64,000 bases of DNA from JBGSYJ01 sp041748075 (GTDB lineage: Bacteria > Acidobacteriota > Thermoanaerobaculia > Gp7-AA8): positions 1 to 64,000 of the forward strand of contig JBGTDX010000081.1 in the NCBI GenBank assembly GCA_041748075.1. Reading direction: 5' to 3'. Of the stretch, positions 50,155-59,412 are shown piece by piece (within the stretch, counting starts at the first letter, position 1; every line of letters starts with the position of its first letter). Made by a program: the position numbers and the translations under genes. The notes under the pieces were generated by a model. It did no database searches. It was given only the letters and a program-made list of their open reading frames with translations, and was not told the DNA's origin.

Positions 50155-53100
50155 ATGTTTCGTCTCGACAAGTTAGAAATCTCAGGCTTCAAGTCCTTTT
50201 ACGATCCCGCCCAACTCCAGTTTCCCTCTCCCGTGACGGCGGTCGTCGGGCCGAACGGCTGCGGGAAGTCGAATATCTGCGACGCCATCATCTGGGTGCT
50301 GGGAGAGCATCGCGCCTCCCACATCCGAGGCGAAACGATGGAAGACGTGATCTTCCAGGGCTCGGCACGCCGGCGCGCCCTCGGCATGGGCGAGGTCACG
50401 ATGACGCTGGCCAGCGACAACGGCCATCCTGCCGCCGAAGACGGCAAGCTGGTGATCAGCCGTCGCGTCTTCCGCAGCGGAGAATCCGAATTCCGTCTCA
50501 ACGGCAAGCGGGTCCGTCTCAAGGACATCTCGGATGTCCTCATGGACACGGGGCTTGGGATCCGGAACTACGCGGTCATGGAGCAGGGCAAGATCGACCT
50601 GATCATCTCGAACAAGCCTCAGGATCGACGGAAGCTGATCGAGGAAGCCGCCGGCATCACGAAATACAAGACCAAGCGGCGGGCGGCGGAGCTCAAGCTG
50701 GAGGAGACGCAGGCGAATCTGCTTCGCATCGACGACACGCTCTCGGAGATCAACCGGAACCTCAACTCGCTCAAGCGACAGGCCTCCAAAGCAAGGAAAC
50801 ACAAGGAACTGATCGAAGCTCTCTCGACGGCGAAACGATCTCTCTACGCAGGACGGGTGCTGATTGCGCGGACGGAGCAGGAGGCGAGCACGGCGACAGT
50901 AGATCAGGCCGTGAATGCAGAGGGCGAAGCTGCCGCCAGGCTCGGAAGCCACGAAGCGTCCCTCGCGGAAACCAGGACGATCCTGTCCGGGAAGGCGGCC
51001 GAAGCTTCCAGCATCCGGGAGGAAGTTGCACGCCTTGGATCGGAAGCAGATCGCCTTCGCTCGTTTCTCGAACAGTCCGAGACGAACCTTGCCGACCTGG
51101 TCCTGCGTCTCGAGGCATCTCGCACCCAGGTGGGCGAGTTGCAGTCGGAGGGCGAAGAGCAGGAGCTTCTGCTGCAGGAGAAAACCACCGCGCTCGAGCA
51201 GGCGGCGAGCGAGAGGAACCGGCTGCGGGAAGTCGCCGAAGACCTCGAACGCACACGTCAGGAGCGGGCTGACGAGGTTCGAACGAATGAGAGGTCGCTC
51301 GCGGAATCTCGGGAGAGCCTCATGCGCGTGATTGCGAGAAGTTCGGAAGCGCGCAACCAGGTGCATCAGATCGAGATCGCAGCCGAAAAGTGTGAGTTCT
51401 ATCTCGGCAAGCTCAATGAGACGGCACGCCGCGCCACAGACAGTCGCGACAGCGCGCTCGAACGCGTGTCAATCTCGCAGCAGGCGCTCCAGGAGGCTGA
51501 ACAGAATTTGACGCTCACGCGCCAGCGCGCTGCGGAGGCGATCGCACTCCGCGACTCTCTGACGGCCGAGCGTGACGCCATGCGCACATCGCTGGCGTCT
51601 TCGCGCGATGCGATCTCGCAGACGACCTGGAAGATCGATTCGTTACGCTCGCTGCTGATTACCCTCGAATCGCAGGAGGAAGACATCCGCCGCGCGATTC
51701 TGGACCTGGTCCCGAACGGCGTATCAGCTGCCGAGTCCGTGCGCGCCGCCGAGGGCTTCGAGACTGCGCTCGATGTGCTTCTGCGCGACATTTCAAAGGC
51801 CGTCGTTTTGGAAGATTCGACAAAGGCGATCGAGGTCATCGGACGGCTGCGTGAGCGGGGGGCCGGACGGGGCGCATTCATCGCCACTGACTACCGCACC
51901 ACAGGAGAAGGCACCCGCAGAGGCAACGCGGCCGATGCAATCATCGGTGAAGGCGCTGTCGCCGACGCGGTGCGCGCTGCGGTACCGGAAGCCTACTTCG
52001 CCGAAACTCTCGAAGAGGCCGTCGAACAATCCAGGCAGAGGCCGCATGCAACGTTCATCACACGCGACGGCGACGTCGTGCGCGGTCCCCTGCTCGTCGG
52101 TGGAAGGAAAGAAAGCGCGCAGCCGGGCGTCTTTTCGATCAAACGCGAACTTCGCGACCTCGAGGATGCGCTCGGTACCGAAGAGCTCCGGGCGAGCGGC
52201 ATCGCAGTCGACCTCGAACGTGTGGAAGAAAGCCTTCGGGCAGCCGACGACGCACGCATCGTGGCGGAGGAACGGGAGCGCAGCGCCGAAGCGGAATCTC
52301 GTGAGCGCAAAATTCAGGCTGCGCGCGTCGAAGAAGAGCTCGAGCGGTTCGAGAAAGACCTGACCGTCGCCTCGGAAGAGCGCTCGCTTTACGAGGAAGA
52401 AAAAAGCCAGCTGCTCACCCGCCGGGCCGAAGCGCTCGAAGAGCTCGGCACACTGCAGCAGACAGAGGCCTCCACGCATGCAGCGATCCGGTCGTCTGAA
52501 GATCTTCTTCAGAGAGTCCGCGTGGAGTTCGAGACCATCACCGAGGTCGTGTCGGGAGCGCGGGTTGAACTGGAGACCGCGATCGGTCAGGTCAATGCTG
52601 CGCAGCGTGAACATGAAAATCTCTCGCGTGTCGTGACCTCGATCCGTTCGCGGATCGCGCAGCTGCAGCTCGAGATCACGAGCCTCCTCACGCGCCAGAC
52701 GGAAACCGAAAGCGCCGTGGAATCCTCCCGCCAGAAACTCGAAGAGACGCTCGACTCGCTGCGAAGCTTCAGCGAACGAAGGATCGCCATCGAAGCGGAG
52801 GTCGCCGATCTCGAGCAGCAGGTGCAATCGCTCGACGCACAGGCGATCGCATCACGGGAAACATGGAACAGCATGCGCAATGAACTCTTCCAGGCGGAGC
52901 GGCGCCGCGATCGCGCCCAGTCGGCGTTCGACCTCCTGCGGGAGCAGGTGCTGCTCGACCTTCACGCCGGACTCGAAGCGCTCGCCGAAGTCGAGCCTCC
53001 CGCGGACGACGAAACGCGGACTGCGCTCGAGAACGAAGTCGCCCGCCTCACCGATCAGATCGACAAGATCGGCCCCGTGAACGTGCTCGCAATCGAAGAG

Positions 53101-53673
53101 CACCGTGAGCTCGAGGAGCGCGAGATATTTCTCCGTACGCAGCGCGACGACCTGGTTCAGGCAATCGACTCATTGCGCTCTACGATCCGGAAGATCAACA
53201 TGACCTCGAGAGAGCTGTTCCGCGAGGCCTTCACGGCAGTGAATCAGTCGTTCGGAGAGATCTTCGCCGCGCTGTTCGGAGGCGGCCAGGCCGCGATGCA
53301 GCTCCTGAACGAGGAAGACGTCCTCGAGAGCGGCATCGAGCTGATCGCGCAGCCACCCGGCAAAAAGACGCAGTCCATCGCCCTTCTTTCCGGAGGCGAG
53401 CGGGCACTGACGGCGCTGGCGCTCCTCTTCGCGATCTTCCGCTACAAGCCGAGTCCCTTCTGCATCCTCGACGAAGTCGACGCTCCGCTCGATGAAATCA
53501 ACAACGAGCGATTCATCCGTCTCGTCCGCGACATGTCGCGTGAGACGCAGTTCATCATGATCACGCACTCTCGCAGAACCATGGAAGCAGCGGACGCACT
53601 CTACGGCGTCACGATGGAAGAGGCGGGATGTTCGCGACTCGTGTCTGTATCGTTCGCCGATCTCGAAGCGTAA
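50155..53673 (+). CDS. smc: Chromosome segregation protein SMC
   Basis: 1172 residues, normal length. N-terminal head: LEISGFKSFYDPAQLQFPSP and Walker A GPNGCGKSN at about 32-40, then QGKIDLIISNKPQDRRKLIE and EEAAGITKYKTKR. Two long coiled coils flank a hinge near 505-660 (NGVSAAESVRAAEGFETALD to HATFITRDGDVVRGPLLVGG). The C-terminal head has the signature LSGGERALTALALLFAIF near 1078 and Walker B PSPFCILDEVDAPLDEIN. It loops and compacts DNA with ScpA/ScpB, not encoded here. Transcribed alone, 122 bases after the divergent hydrolase start. Confidence 0.97.
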   Translation: MFRLDKLEISGFKSFYDPAQLQFPSPVTAVVGPNGCGKSNICDAIIWVLGEHRASHIRGETMEDVIFQGSARRRALGMGEVTMTLASDNGHPAAEDGKLVISRRVFRSGESEFRLNGKRVRLKDISDVLMDTGLGIRNYAVMEQGKIDLIISNKPQDRRKLIEEAAGITKYKTKRRAAELKLEETQANLLRIDDTLSEINRNLNSLKRQASKARKHKELIEALSTAKRSLYAGRVLIARTEQEASTATVDQAVNAEGEAAARLGSHEASLAETRTILSGKAAEASSIREEVARLGSEADRLRSFLEQSETNLADLVLRLEASRTQVGELQSEGEEQELLLQEKTTALEQAASERNRLREVAEDLERTRQERADEVRTNERSLAESRESLMRVIARSSEARNQVHQIEIAAEKCEFYLGKLNETARRATDSRDSALERVSISQQALQEAEQNLTLTRQRAAEAIALRDSLTAERDAMRTSLASSRDAISQTTWKIDSLRSLLITLESQEEDIRRAILDLVPNGVSAAESVRAAEGFETALDVLLRDISKAVVLEDSTKAIEVIGRLRERGAGRGAFIATDYRTTGEGTRRGNAADAIIGEGAVADAVRAAVPEAYFAETLEEAVEQSRQRPHATFITRDGDVVRGPLLVGGRKESAQPGVFSIKRELRDLEDALGTEELRASGIAVDLERVEESLRAADDARIVAEERERSAEAESRERKIQAARVEEELERFEKDLTVASEERSLYEEEKSQLLTRRAEALEELGTLQQTEASTHAAIRSSEDLLQRVRVEFETITEVVSGARVELETAIGQVNAAQREHENLSRVVTSIRSRIAQLQLEITSLLTRQTETESAVESSRQKLEETLDSLRSFSERRIAIEAEVADLEQQVQSLDAQAIASRETWNSMRNELFQAERRRDRAQSAFDLLREQVLLDLHAGLEALAEVEPPADDETRTALENEVARLTDQIDKIGPVNVLAIEEHRELEEREIFLRTQRDDLVQAIDSLRSTIRKINMTSRELFREAFTAVNQSFGEIFAALFGGGQAAMQLLNEEDVLESGIELIAQPPGKKTQSIALLSGGERALTALALLFAIFRYKPSPFCILDEVDAPLDEINNERFIRLVRDMSRETQFIMITHSRRTMEAADALYGVTMEEAGCSRLVSVSFADLEA

Positions 53674-53721
53674 GGCGGCTGTAAGCCCCCGGCAAAGGGC
53701 CGTCGCACCTCGCCGTCGCAC

Positions 53722-54666
53722 TCACCCCGCCGCCGTCCCCGCTCCGTTCTTGCCTTCATGAACAGTGGCCCGGGTGAAAAACCAGGCGAAGAACAAGCCG
53801 ATCATCGCTGCGGCAACGACGTCCGAAGGCCAGTGGCGGAAAACGATCACACGGGATAGCCCAATGCCGCCCGCGATCGCAAACGCCGCCAGACGAACGG
53901 CGATCGAGGGCGATCCAAAAACGAGAACGCCAGCGAGAGCGAATGCCCCGGCGGTGTGACCGCTGGGAAACGAGGTCGAGGTCGAATCGGCAAAGAAGAA
54001 CGGGCCGTACCACAGTTCGGGACGTGCGCGATTCACGAAAAGCTTGAGAATCTGGACTGCGATCCCGGCCACGAGTCCTCCGCCGGCCATCGCTATGGCG
54101 TAGCGCGGCCACCGGGGCTGCGAGAACGCGATGCCCACCAGCGCGAAGAACGCGACAATCATCCCGGGATTCATCCCTCCCCCGAGCCTGTTGAGGTGGC
54201 GCACGACCTGCCGCGGCCACTCGACACGCAGTCCATCGCCCTCCAGGTAGAGCCATGCGTCGACAAAGAGCCAGATCAGGCCTGTCAGCACCGCGCCTGC
54301 GAGAAGAACGGAAAAGACCCGAACTGGCCGCAGATCGCGGAGCGCCGCTGCCATCCTCGGACCTGCTGTCCTGATGTCGTTCACGAAATCTCGAGATGAC
54401 CTCCGCGCATCATCCGCTCTGAAATGAATCACCGCGAGGGCGTACAGTCCCGCGAGGCACCAGAAGACCACGTCCCAGGATGGAGCCTCGCGGCCGAGAA
54501 ACGACTTGTCATGAAGTGGGAGCGCCGTATCGAACGTCGCCTCGTTCAGGAGAACGACCGGCATCGGCCAGCTCACTGACAGCAGGAGCAGGCCGATGAA
54601 AGCCACCGAGGCCACGGCGCGCTTCCTCCGCACGGATGCACTCCGGTCATCGGCGGCGGTAGACAT
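53722..54666 (-). CDS. PAP2-family membrane phosphatase
   Basis: About 314 residues from ATG 54666. The three phosphatase motifs are complete: KLFVNRARPE (K-x6-RP), PSGHTAGAF, and SRVIVFRHWPSDVVAA (SR-x5-H-x3-D). Six membrane helices. Such enzymes dephosphorylate lipid phosphates, for example undecaprenyl pyrophosphate or lipid A; substrate unknown. It overlaps the 3' end of the ArnT-like gene by 20 bases; together they could modify lipid A or recycle the lipid carrier. The frame is open to 54891 but those codons lie within the neighbour. Confidence 0.88.
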   Translation of the reverse strand: MSTAADDRSASVRRKRAVASVAFIGLLLLSVSWPMPVVLLNEATFDTALPLHDKSFLGREAPSWDVVFWCLAGLYALAVIHFRADDARRSSRDFVNDIRTAGPRMAAALRDLRPVRVFSVLLAGAVLTGLIWLFVDAWLYLEGDGLRVEWPRQVVRHLNRLGGGMNPGMIVAFFALVGIAFSQPRWPRYAIAMAGGGLVAGIAVQILKLFVNRARPELWYGPFFFADSTSTSFPSGHTAGAFALAGVLVFGSPSIAVRLAAFAIAGGIGLSRVIVFRHWPSDVVAAAMIGLFFAWFFTRATVHEGKNGAGTAAG

Positions 54667-56248
54667 CGAAGTCCTTCGCCTTGATGCGAACGCGATCGAC
54701 GCGTATGTACGGTTCGAGCCGATCTCCCAGAAGGTGCGCGCGATCGCCCTGCACTGCGATGACGACGGGGCTGCGCACCCACGCTTGGTCGAGCTCCTCC
54801 TCGCCAACGTACCGCGTTCCCGCCAGCGAATCCGGCATCTCTCTGCTCCAGAGATACGGTGCCTTGAACAGAACAATCTCCTCTCCGGCAACCTCCTGTC
54901 GCTCGAGAGTCCGCACGAGAGCCTCGGTCGACCCGAAATGGTTCGCCACCGGGATCAGCACGAACATGATGTAGACCATCGGCGCCAGCGCAACGAGTGC
55001 GAGCGCGACGGATGATCGGAGCAGCGGCCGGTCGCGCGGCTTCCACGTTGCGAGCATGCCGGCGAATGATGCCGCAACCAACAGCGCGAACAGCCCCTGC
55101 ACGGCCGGACTCGAGATCAACTTCACTTCGGGCGTGTCCGGCCGAATGTGCGGGGCCGCAGCGAGCAGGGCGATGCCGAGAAGTCCGATGAGCGCCATCG
55201 TGGCGAGGTTCCCAACGAATGCGAATCTCGACCAGCGGCCGCCCTCGTGCTCCGCGATGAAACCCGCAATGAGAATCGCCAGTGGCACGCACGCCGGCAG
55301 CATGTAGACGTCGAGCTTGCCGCTGATGATCGAGAACGGGATCAGCACGGCGAGAAACCAGCTGACGCAGAATCGGACGCCGTCGTTGCCGGTGCGATCT
55401 TCCGCCGGGCCCGGTCGGAACAGGGCCAGCAGCGACGCGACGATCATCACGTACCAGGGAAAGAAAGTCGCTGGAGCGTGAAGAATGTAAAACCATGGCG
55501 GCTCGCTATGGGTCCAGGAGCCGATTGCGCGGCCTGCGTTCTGCTCGACGAGGATCTCACGCGCGTACGCCTCCCCTTCGCTCATGATCGCCGGGACGAG
55601 CCAGATGAGTGGGATCGCGGCGGCGATCAGGAACGCCAGCCAGTAGCGTCCTGCGCGAAGCCGTCCGCGGCGGAACCGTTCGAAAAGGAGCAGAACCGCG
55701 ACGATCACGAAGGCCATCGGACCTTTGATGAGGATCGCGATTCCGGTCGCCGCCCCCGCAAGCAGGAGATCCCGCTGACTTCCTCTCCTGAGGAAGCGAT
55801 GCAGCCAGAGAATCGCAAGCGAGATCATCAGGACGAACGGCACATCCATCCGCGCGGTCTGCGCCAGTCCCCACGCGAGGTAGAAGGTCGCAAAGATGAA
55901 CATGGCGGGATCCCCGCAGCCCTCGCCGGCAAGCTCTTCTCCCATGCGGCGAACCACGAGCAGGAGTCCGAGGAGAGCCAGCTGCGAGGGAAGAACGAAG
56001 GGCCAGATCGAGTCCTCGAGTCCGAGGCGGGTCAGGCCGTAGATGACCCAGAAATGGAGGGGCGGCTTGTGGCTGTAGGGCTCGCCGTTGAGGTGGGGGA
56101 CCAGCAGCGAGCCGCTCTCCCTCATCTCCCGGACTACCTGGCCGTAGCGGACCTCGTCACCGATGTAAAGGTCGCGCTGCCATGGAGATAGAAAGATCGT
56201 CGCGGCTGCGAGCGCGGTGAGGAGCAGAAGTGCCGGGGAGCGGGCCAT
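54647..56248 (-). CDS. ArnT/GT39-like membrane glycosyltransferase
   Basis: 533 residues with about 12 helices. LYIGDEVRYGQVVREMRESG has the catalytic Asp-Glu of GT-C enzymes, and LNGEPYSHKPPLHFWVIYGL the K-P-P-L motif of ArnT. HSEPPWFYILHAPATFFPWY marks a second PMT_2/ArnT block, and a C-terminal soluble part begins near 430. It transfers a sugar from undecaprenyl phosphate to lipid A or another periplasmic acceptor. Overlaps the PAP2 gene; upstream is a long hairpin of heptanucleotide repeats at 56307-56405. Confidence 0.88.
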   Translation of the reverse strand: MARSPALLLLTALAAATIFLSPWQRDLYIGDEVRYGQVVREMRESGSLLVPHLNGEPYSHKPPLHFWVIYGLTRLGLEDSIWPFVLPSQLALLGLLLVVRRMGEELAGEGCGDPAMFIFATFYLAWGLAQTARMDVPFVLMISLAILWLHRFLRRGSQRDLLLAGAATGIAILIKGPMAFVIVAVLLLFERFRRGRLRAGRYWLAFLIAAAIPLIWLVPAIMSEGEAYAREILVEQNAGRAIGSWTHSEPPWFYILHAPATFFPWYVMIVASLLALFRPGPAEDRTGNDGVRFCVSWFLAVLIPFSIISGKLDVYMLPACVPLAILIAGFIAEHEGGRWSRFAFVGNLATMALIGLLGIALLAAAPHIRPDTPEVKLISSPAVQGLFALLVAASFAGMLATWKPRDRPLLRSSVALALVALAPMVYIMFVLIPVANHFGSTEALVRTLERQEVAGEEIVLFKAPYLWSREMPDSLAGTRYVGEEELDQAWVRSPVVIAVQGDRAHLLGDRLEPYIRVDRVRIKAKDFDVYRRR

Positions 56249-56306
56249 GCGGGCGGATTATAGTGGGGGAGCAGCGGAAGAGGAGGCGAACGTCACAACT
56301 CGCCAA

Positions 56307-56405
56307 ATTCAGCATTCACCATTCAACATTCAACATTCGGGCGGGGGAAGAGGGGAGAAGCCCCCCGCCCGAATGTCGAATGTTGAATGATGAATGTTGA
56401 ATGCC
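56307..56405. repeat. Inverted heptanucleotide arrays forming a long hairpin
   Basis: Left array ATTCAGC, ATTCACC, ATTCAAC, ATTCAAC, ATTCGGG (56307-56341); right array GAATGTC, GAATGTT, GAATGAT, GAATGTT, GAATGCC (56371-56405). The arms 56321-56347 and 56362-56388, including GGGCGGGGG/CCCCCGCCC, pair over 27 bases with one mismatch around a 14-base loop. It sits in the 239-base divergent space between the ArnT-like gene and the DUF465 gene. Confidence 0.9.
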
Positions 56406-56487
56406 ATGAGCCCTCCGATTTGACATCCCCCCCGGTTCTCGCGGTGATAAAATTCAAGGCAACAGATCTACAAAGGAGGGTCTTTGA

Positions 56488-56727
56488 ATGGCGGACAAGA
56501 GCATGGACATCCAGTCGCTTCTGAGCAGCCAGGACGAAGAGTTTCAGCGCCTCGCACAGGAACATCACCGGTATGAAGATCGCCTGGCTGAGCTGGCGCA
56601 CAAGACGATGCTCACTCCCGAAGAAGAACTGGAAGAAAAACAGCTCAAGAAACGCAAACTGTACATCAAGGACGAAATGGCCGCGAAGATTCGCAGCCAC
56701 AGCAGCAGCCAGCAGGCGCAAGCCTGA
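56488..56727 (+). CDS. DUF465 (YdcH-like) small coiled-coil protein
   Basis: 79 residues. The DUF465 pattern is clear: DEEFQRLAQEHHRYEDRLAE and LTPEEELEEKQLKKRKLYIK, then DEMAAKI (L-K-K-x-K-L-x-x-K-D-E signature). It is wholly helical and charged. Function is unknown. AAAGGAGG lies ten bases before ATG 56488, one of the strongest ribosome sites in the window. A hairpin at 56809 may end the transcript. Confidence 0.88.
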   Translation: MADKSMDIQSLLSSQDEEFQRLAQEHHRYEDRLAELAHKTMLTPEEELEEKQLKKRKLYIKDEMAAKIRSHSSSQQAQA

Positions 56728-56808
56728 AGCGCGGCCCCGGCCGGGACTTGCAGGATCGCGATCAGATCCGCAGGGTGTGGAAATGCCGTGGTCTCAGAAC
56801 GGATCATC

Positions 56809-56837
56809 AAAAGGGGGCTCCGGGCGGAACCCCCTTT
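56809..56837. terminator. Hairpin between the DUF465 gene and psd
   Basis: AAAGGGGGCTCC, loop GGGC(G), GGAACCCCCTTT: an 11-12-pair stem with one mismatch. The T-run is only three bases, so it may be a weak or bidirectional terminator for the DUF465 transcript. Confidence 0.5.
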
Positions 56838-56873
56838 GCATATATGATCCCGTTGAACGGAGATCCCAGCTAA

Positions 56874-57524
56874 TTGGCCAGACGAATCCCCCTCGCCGCC
56901 GAAGGATGGCTATTCATCATCCCGGCGATTCTGCTCGCGGCTGCCGCGCTCCTGACCCAGTGGTATATCGCGGCAATCGTCTTCGGTGCAATCGCGGCAT
57001 TCCTGTTGAACTTCTTTCGGGATCCGGAGCGGCGGGGCTCCGAGAGACACGTCGACGTTCTCTCCCCCGCGGACGGGACCGTGGTACAGGTCAAGGCGAT
57101 TCCAGACGGAGACATCTGGCCCGGCCTGACCTGGCAGGTGAGCATCTTCATGTCGGTCTTCGACGTTCACGTTAACCGGGCACCGGTCAGCGGAAAGATC
57201 GTGCACTATCGATACGTCCCGGGAAGCAAGATTGCGGCATTCTCCGAGAAGTCCTCGCTCGAGAATGAACAGAACCTGATCGTCATGGAGAGCGAACATG
57301 GCGTGGTGGCCTTCAAACAGATCGCGGGACTTCTGGCTCGCCGGATCGTTTTCGACAAGAAAGAAGGGGACTACGTGGTCCGCGGCGAGCGCGTCGGCAT
57401 GATCAAGTTCGGATCGCGTGTCGACCTGTTTCTTCCTCCTGAGGCTGTGATCAGGGTCAAGCTCAAAGACAAGACCAAAGTGGGACTCACCATCGTCGCG
57501 GAGATTCCGGAGAGGAAATCGTGA
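56874..57524 (+). CDS. psd: Phosphatidylserine decarboxylase (short, PSD-A type)
   Basis: 216 residues from TTG 56874, as usual for the short family. Membrane segments near 11-48; VDVLSPADGTVVQVKAIPDG, FMSVFDVHVNRAPVSGKI (HVNR signature), ENEQNLIVMESEHGVV, and the self-cleavage site FGSRVDLFLP near the C-terminus (Gly-Ser, giving the pyruvoyl cofactor). It makes phosphatidylethanolamine from phosphatidylserine at the inner membrane. No ATG is available in the right place; GGAG about twelve bases upstream supports TTG. The stop overlaps the pssA start by four bases (GTGA). Confidence 0.93.
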   Translation: MARRIPLAAEGWLFIIPAILLAAAALLTQWYIAAIVFGAIAAFLLNFFRDPERRGSERHVDVLSPADGTVVQVKAIPDGDIWPGLTWQVSIFMSVFDVHVNRAPVSGKIVHYRYVPGSKIAAFSEKSSLENEQNLIVMESEHGVVAFKQIAGLLARRIVFDKKEGDYVVRGERVGMIKFGSRVDLFLPPEAVIRVKLKDKTKVGLTIVAEIPERKS

Positions 57525-58348
57525 CCGACGACGTGCCGAGAAATCCACGGCGTGGCATCTACATCATTCCCACGTCGCTGACGGTCCTCAACGTATTTTT
57601 CGGGTTCATGGCGATCCTGCTGAGCATCCGGGCATCGCAGGCTGCTCTGCTCGGCAACACGGACGACGCGAGTCACCTGTTCAAGCGCGCGTGCTGGGCG
57701 ATCCTCATCGCGGCCGTCTTCGATACCTTCGACGGGCTGGTTGCCCGGGCCATGAAAGCGACGTCCGAATTCGGCAAGGAGTACGACTCCCTCGCGGATG
57801 TGGTCACGTTCGGGACTGCTCCTGCAATTCTCATCTACAACTGGGGACTGCACCTCTGGGGACGGCTGGGAGCCGGAATTGCCTTTCTCTTCCTGGTTGC
57901 AGGCTCATTGCGACTGGCGCGTTTCAACATCAGCACCGCGAAGACCGATCACCGATATTTCGTCGGACTTCCGATTCCCGCGGGCGCGCTCACGGTCGCC
58001 GCGATCATCAACTACGCGCCGATGCCCGTGGCGGACCGGCGGTTCGCCGCCGTGATGCTGCTGGTGACCGCACTGCTGGCATTCGCCATGGTGTCCACGA
58101 TCCGTTACCGGAGCCAGAAGTACGCAAGCCTTCAAAAGGAACGTTCGTTCACGTACGTGATTCTCCTGGCGGTCTTCCTCGTGGTTCTGCTTCGCTGGCC
58201 CGACGAGTTTCTGTTCGTGCTCGCGATCTCGTATTTAGTCTCGGGTCCGATGGTGAAGCTCTGGGGGATAGCCTTCCCCTCCAGAGAGTCACCTGAGGCT
58301 CCCGAGGGAGGAACCACGGAAGGCGTGATCGTCAGCCAGACCGAGTGA
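57521..58348 (+). CDS. pssA: CDP-diacylglycerol-serine O-phosphatidyltransferase
   Basis: 275 residues, GTG start overlapping psd. The CDP-alcohol phosphatidyltransferase motif D-G-x2-A-R-x8-G-x3-D-x3-D is in FDGLVARAMKATSEFGKEYD followed by SLAD. Six to eight hydrophobic helices; type II membrane PssA. It makes phosphatidylserine, the substrate of the psd product, so the pair forms the complete PE branch. The hydrophilic C-terminus SPEAPEGGTTEGVIVSQTE is unusual but short. Eight bases to the next gene. Confidence 0.93.
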   Translation: MTDDVPRNPRRGIYIIPTSLTVLNVFFGFMAILLSIRASQAALLGNTDDASHLFKRACWAILIAAVFDTFDGLVARAMKATSEFGKEYDSLADVVTFGTAPAILIYNWGLHLWGRLGAGIAFLFLVAGSLRLARFNISTAKTDHRYFVGLPIPAGALTVAAIINYAPMPVADRRFAAVMLLVTALLAFAMVSTIRYRSQKYASLQKERSFTYVILLAVFLVVLLRWPDEFLFVLAISYLVSGPMVKLWGIAFPSRESPEAPEGGTTEGVIVSQTE

Positions 58349-58355
58349 GTTTCAG

Positions 58356-59357
58356 ATGCCGCTGAATGCAAACGCCGGATACCGTCTGGCGATCGTCAAT
58401 CCGCTCACGCTGACGGGCAACGAGGTGAAGTCTCTTCTTCACGATCGCGGCATCCCGTACCAGAAGATCGCTCTGCTGAGCTCACTCGAAGAAGAGAAAG
58501 GGGCGCTCACGGATGTGGACCAGGAGCCCGCCGTAGTTCAGGAGATCAACGACGAGGAACTCGAAGGTCTCGACCTCGTTTTCTTCTGCGGCGACGGTGC
58601 GTTGAACCGGCCGTGGATCGAGAAACGTGAAGACCTCGGCTTCGTTGCCGTAGACCTCTCACAACCTCCGAGCGGCGTCGACGGCATTCCGGTAGTCGCC
58701 GGAATCAATGACCAGGTCATCCCCGACCGGAGCTCGGCGATCATTTCTCCACACCCGATCGCGACGCCCCTTTCGATCCTGCTGAACCGACTCCGCGAAG
58801 ACGTCTCGATAGAGCTCTGCGTCGCCACAGCGATTCAACCCGCTTCGGAGTTCGGACAGGCGGGTATCGACGAACTAATGCAGCAGACCGTCAGCGTGTT
58901 CAATGTTCAGTCGGTTCCACAAGCCATCTTCCAGAGGCAGCTCGCGTTCAATCTCTTTCCGGCAGGAGAAGCGGTACGGGATGCTGCGGTGGTGACCTCG
59001 CAGGTGAAGTCCATCACGGGCTTCGGGACGCTGGCTCTCTCGATCATCCAGGGCACGCTGTTCCACGGCCATTCGTTCTCGATTTTTCTGAGGGCACCGG
59101 ATGCAACGGCGGAAGGCCTGCTCACTGCCCTCGGCAGCCATGAGTCAATCGATTCCGGCCTGCCGGACGAGACGTTCAGCACCGTGGATGCCGCGGGGCG
59201 CGATCAGGTCCTGGTGAGCGCGGTCCGGGAAGATCCCGAAGTCCGCGGCGGCTTCTGGATCTGGATGGTCTCGGACAATCTCCGTAGAGGCTCGTCCCTG
59301 AATGCGGTTCTCGTCGCGGAGGCGGTGCTGGGACGCATCAAGCCGATTCTGAACTGA
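58356..59357 (+). CDS. Aspartate-semialdehyde dehydrogenase-like protein lacking the catalytic cysteine (USG-1-like)
   Basis: 333 residues. The layout follows ASADH: N-terminal RLAIVNPLTLTGNEVKSLLH in place of the GxTGxxG dinucleotide loop, VDGIPVVAGIND, then ATAIQPASEFGQAGIDELMQ aligning with the family's SG-x-G block, AFNLFPAGE for the AFNxIP block and FHGHSFSIFLR for the GHS block. The expected N-C-T/S-T-x active-site segment reads ISPHPIATPLSILL, so the nucleophilic Cys is absent, and the P-loop-like glycine motif is degenerate. Probably a non-enzymatic paralogue as known for USG-1; function unknown. Follows pssA by seven bases. Confidence 0.75.
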   Translation: MPLNANAGYRLAIVNPLTLTGNEVKSLLHDRGIPYQKIALLSSLEEEKGALTDVDQEPAVVQEINDEELEGLDLVFFCGDGALNRPWIEKREDLGFVAVDLSQPPSGVDGIPVVAGINDQVIPDRSSAIISPHPIATPLSILLNRLREDVSIELCVATAIQPASEFGQAGIDELMQQTVSVFNVQSVPQAIFQRQLAFNLFPAGEAVRDAAVVTSQVKSITGFGTLALSIIQGTLFHGHSFSIFLRAPDATAEGLLTALGSHESIDSGLPDETFSTVDAAGRDQVLVSAVREDPEVRGGFWIWMVSDNLRRGSSLNAVLVAEAVLGRIKPILN

Positions 59358-59412
59358 GGCATGTTCGGCCACTTGGCTCAGGTTCACTAGAATCATGCTC
59401 TCCGCCTGCTGA

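Noticed and set aside
54667..54891. N-terminal extension of the PAP2 frame
   Set aside because: The extra 75 codons are Arg/Ser-rich shadow of the ArnT-like gene.
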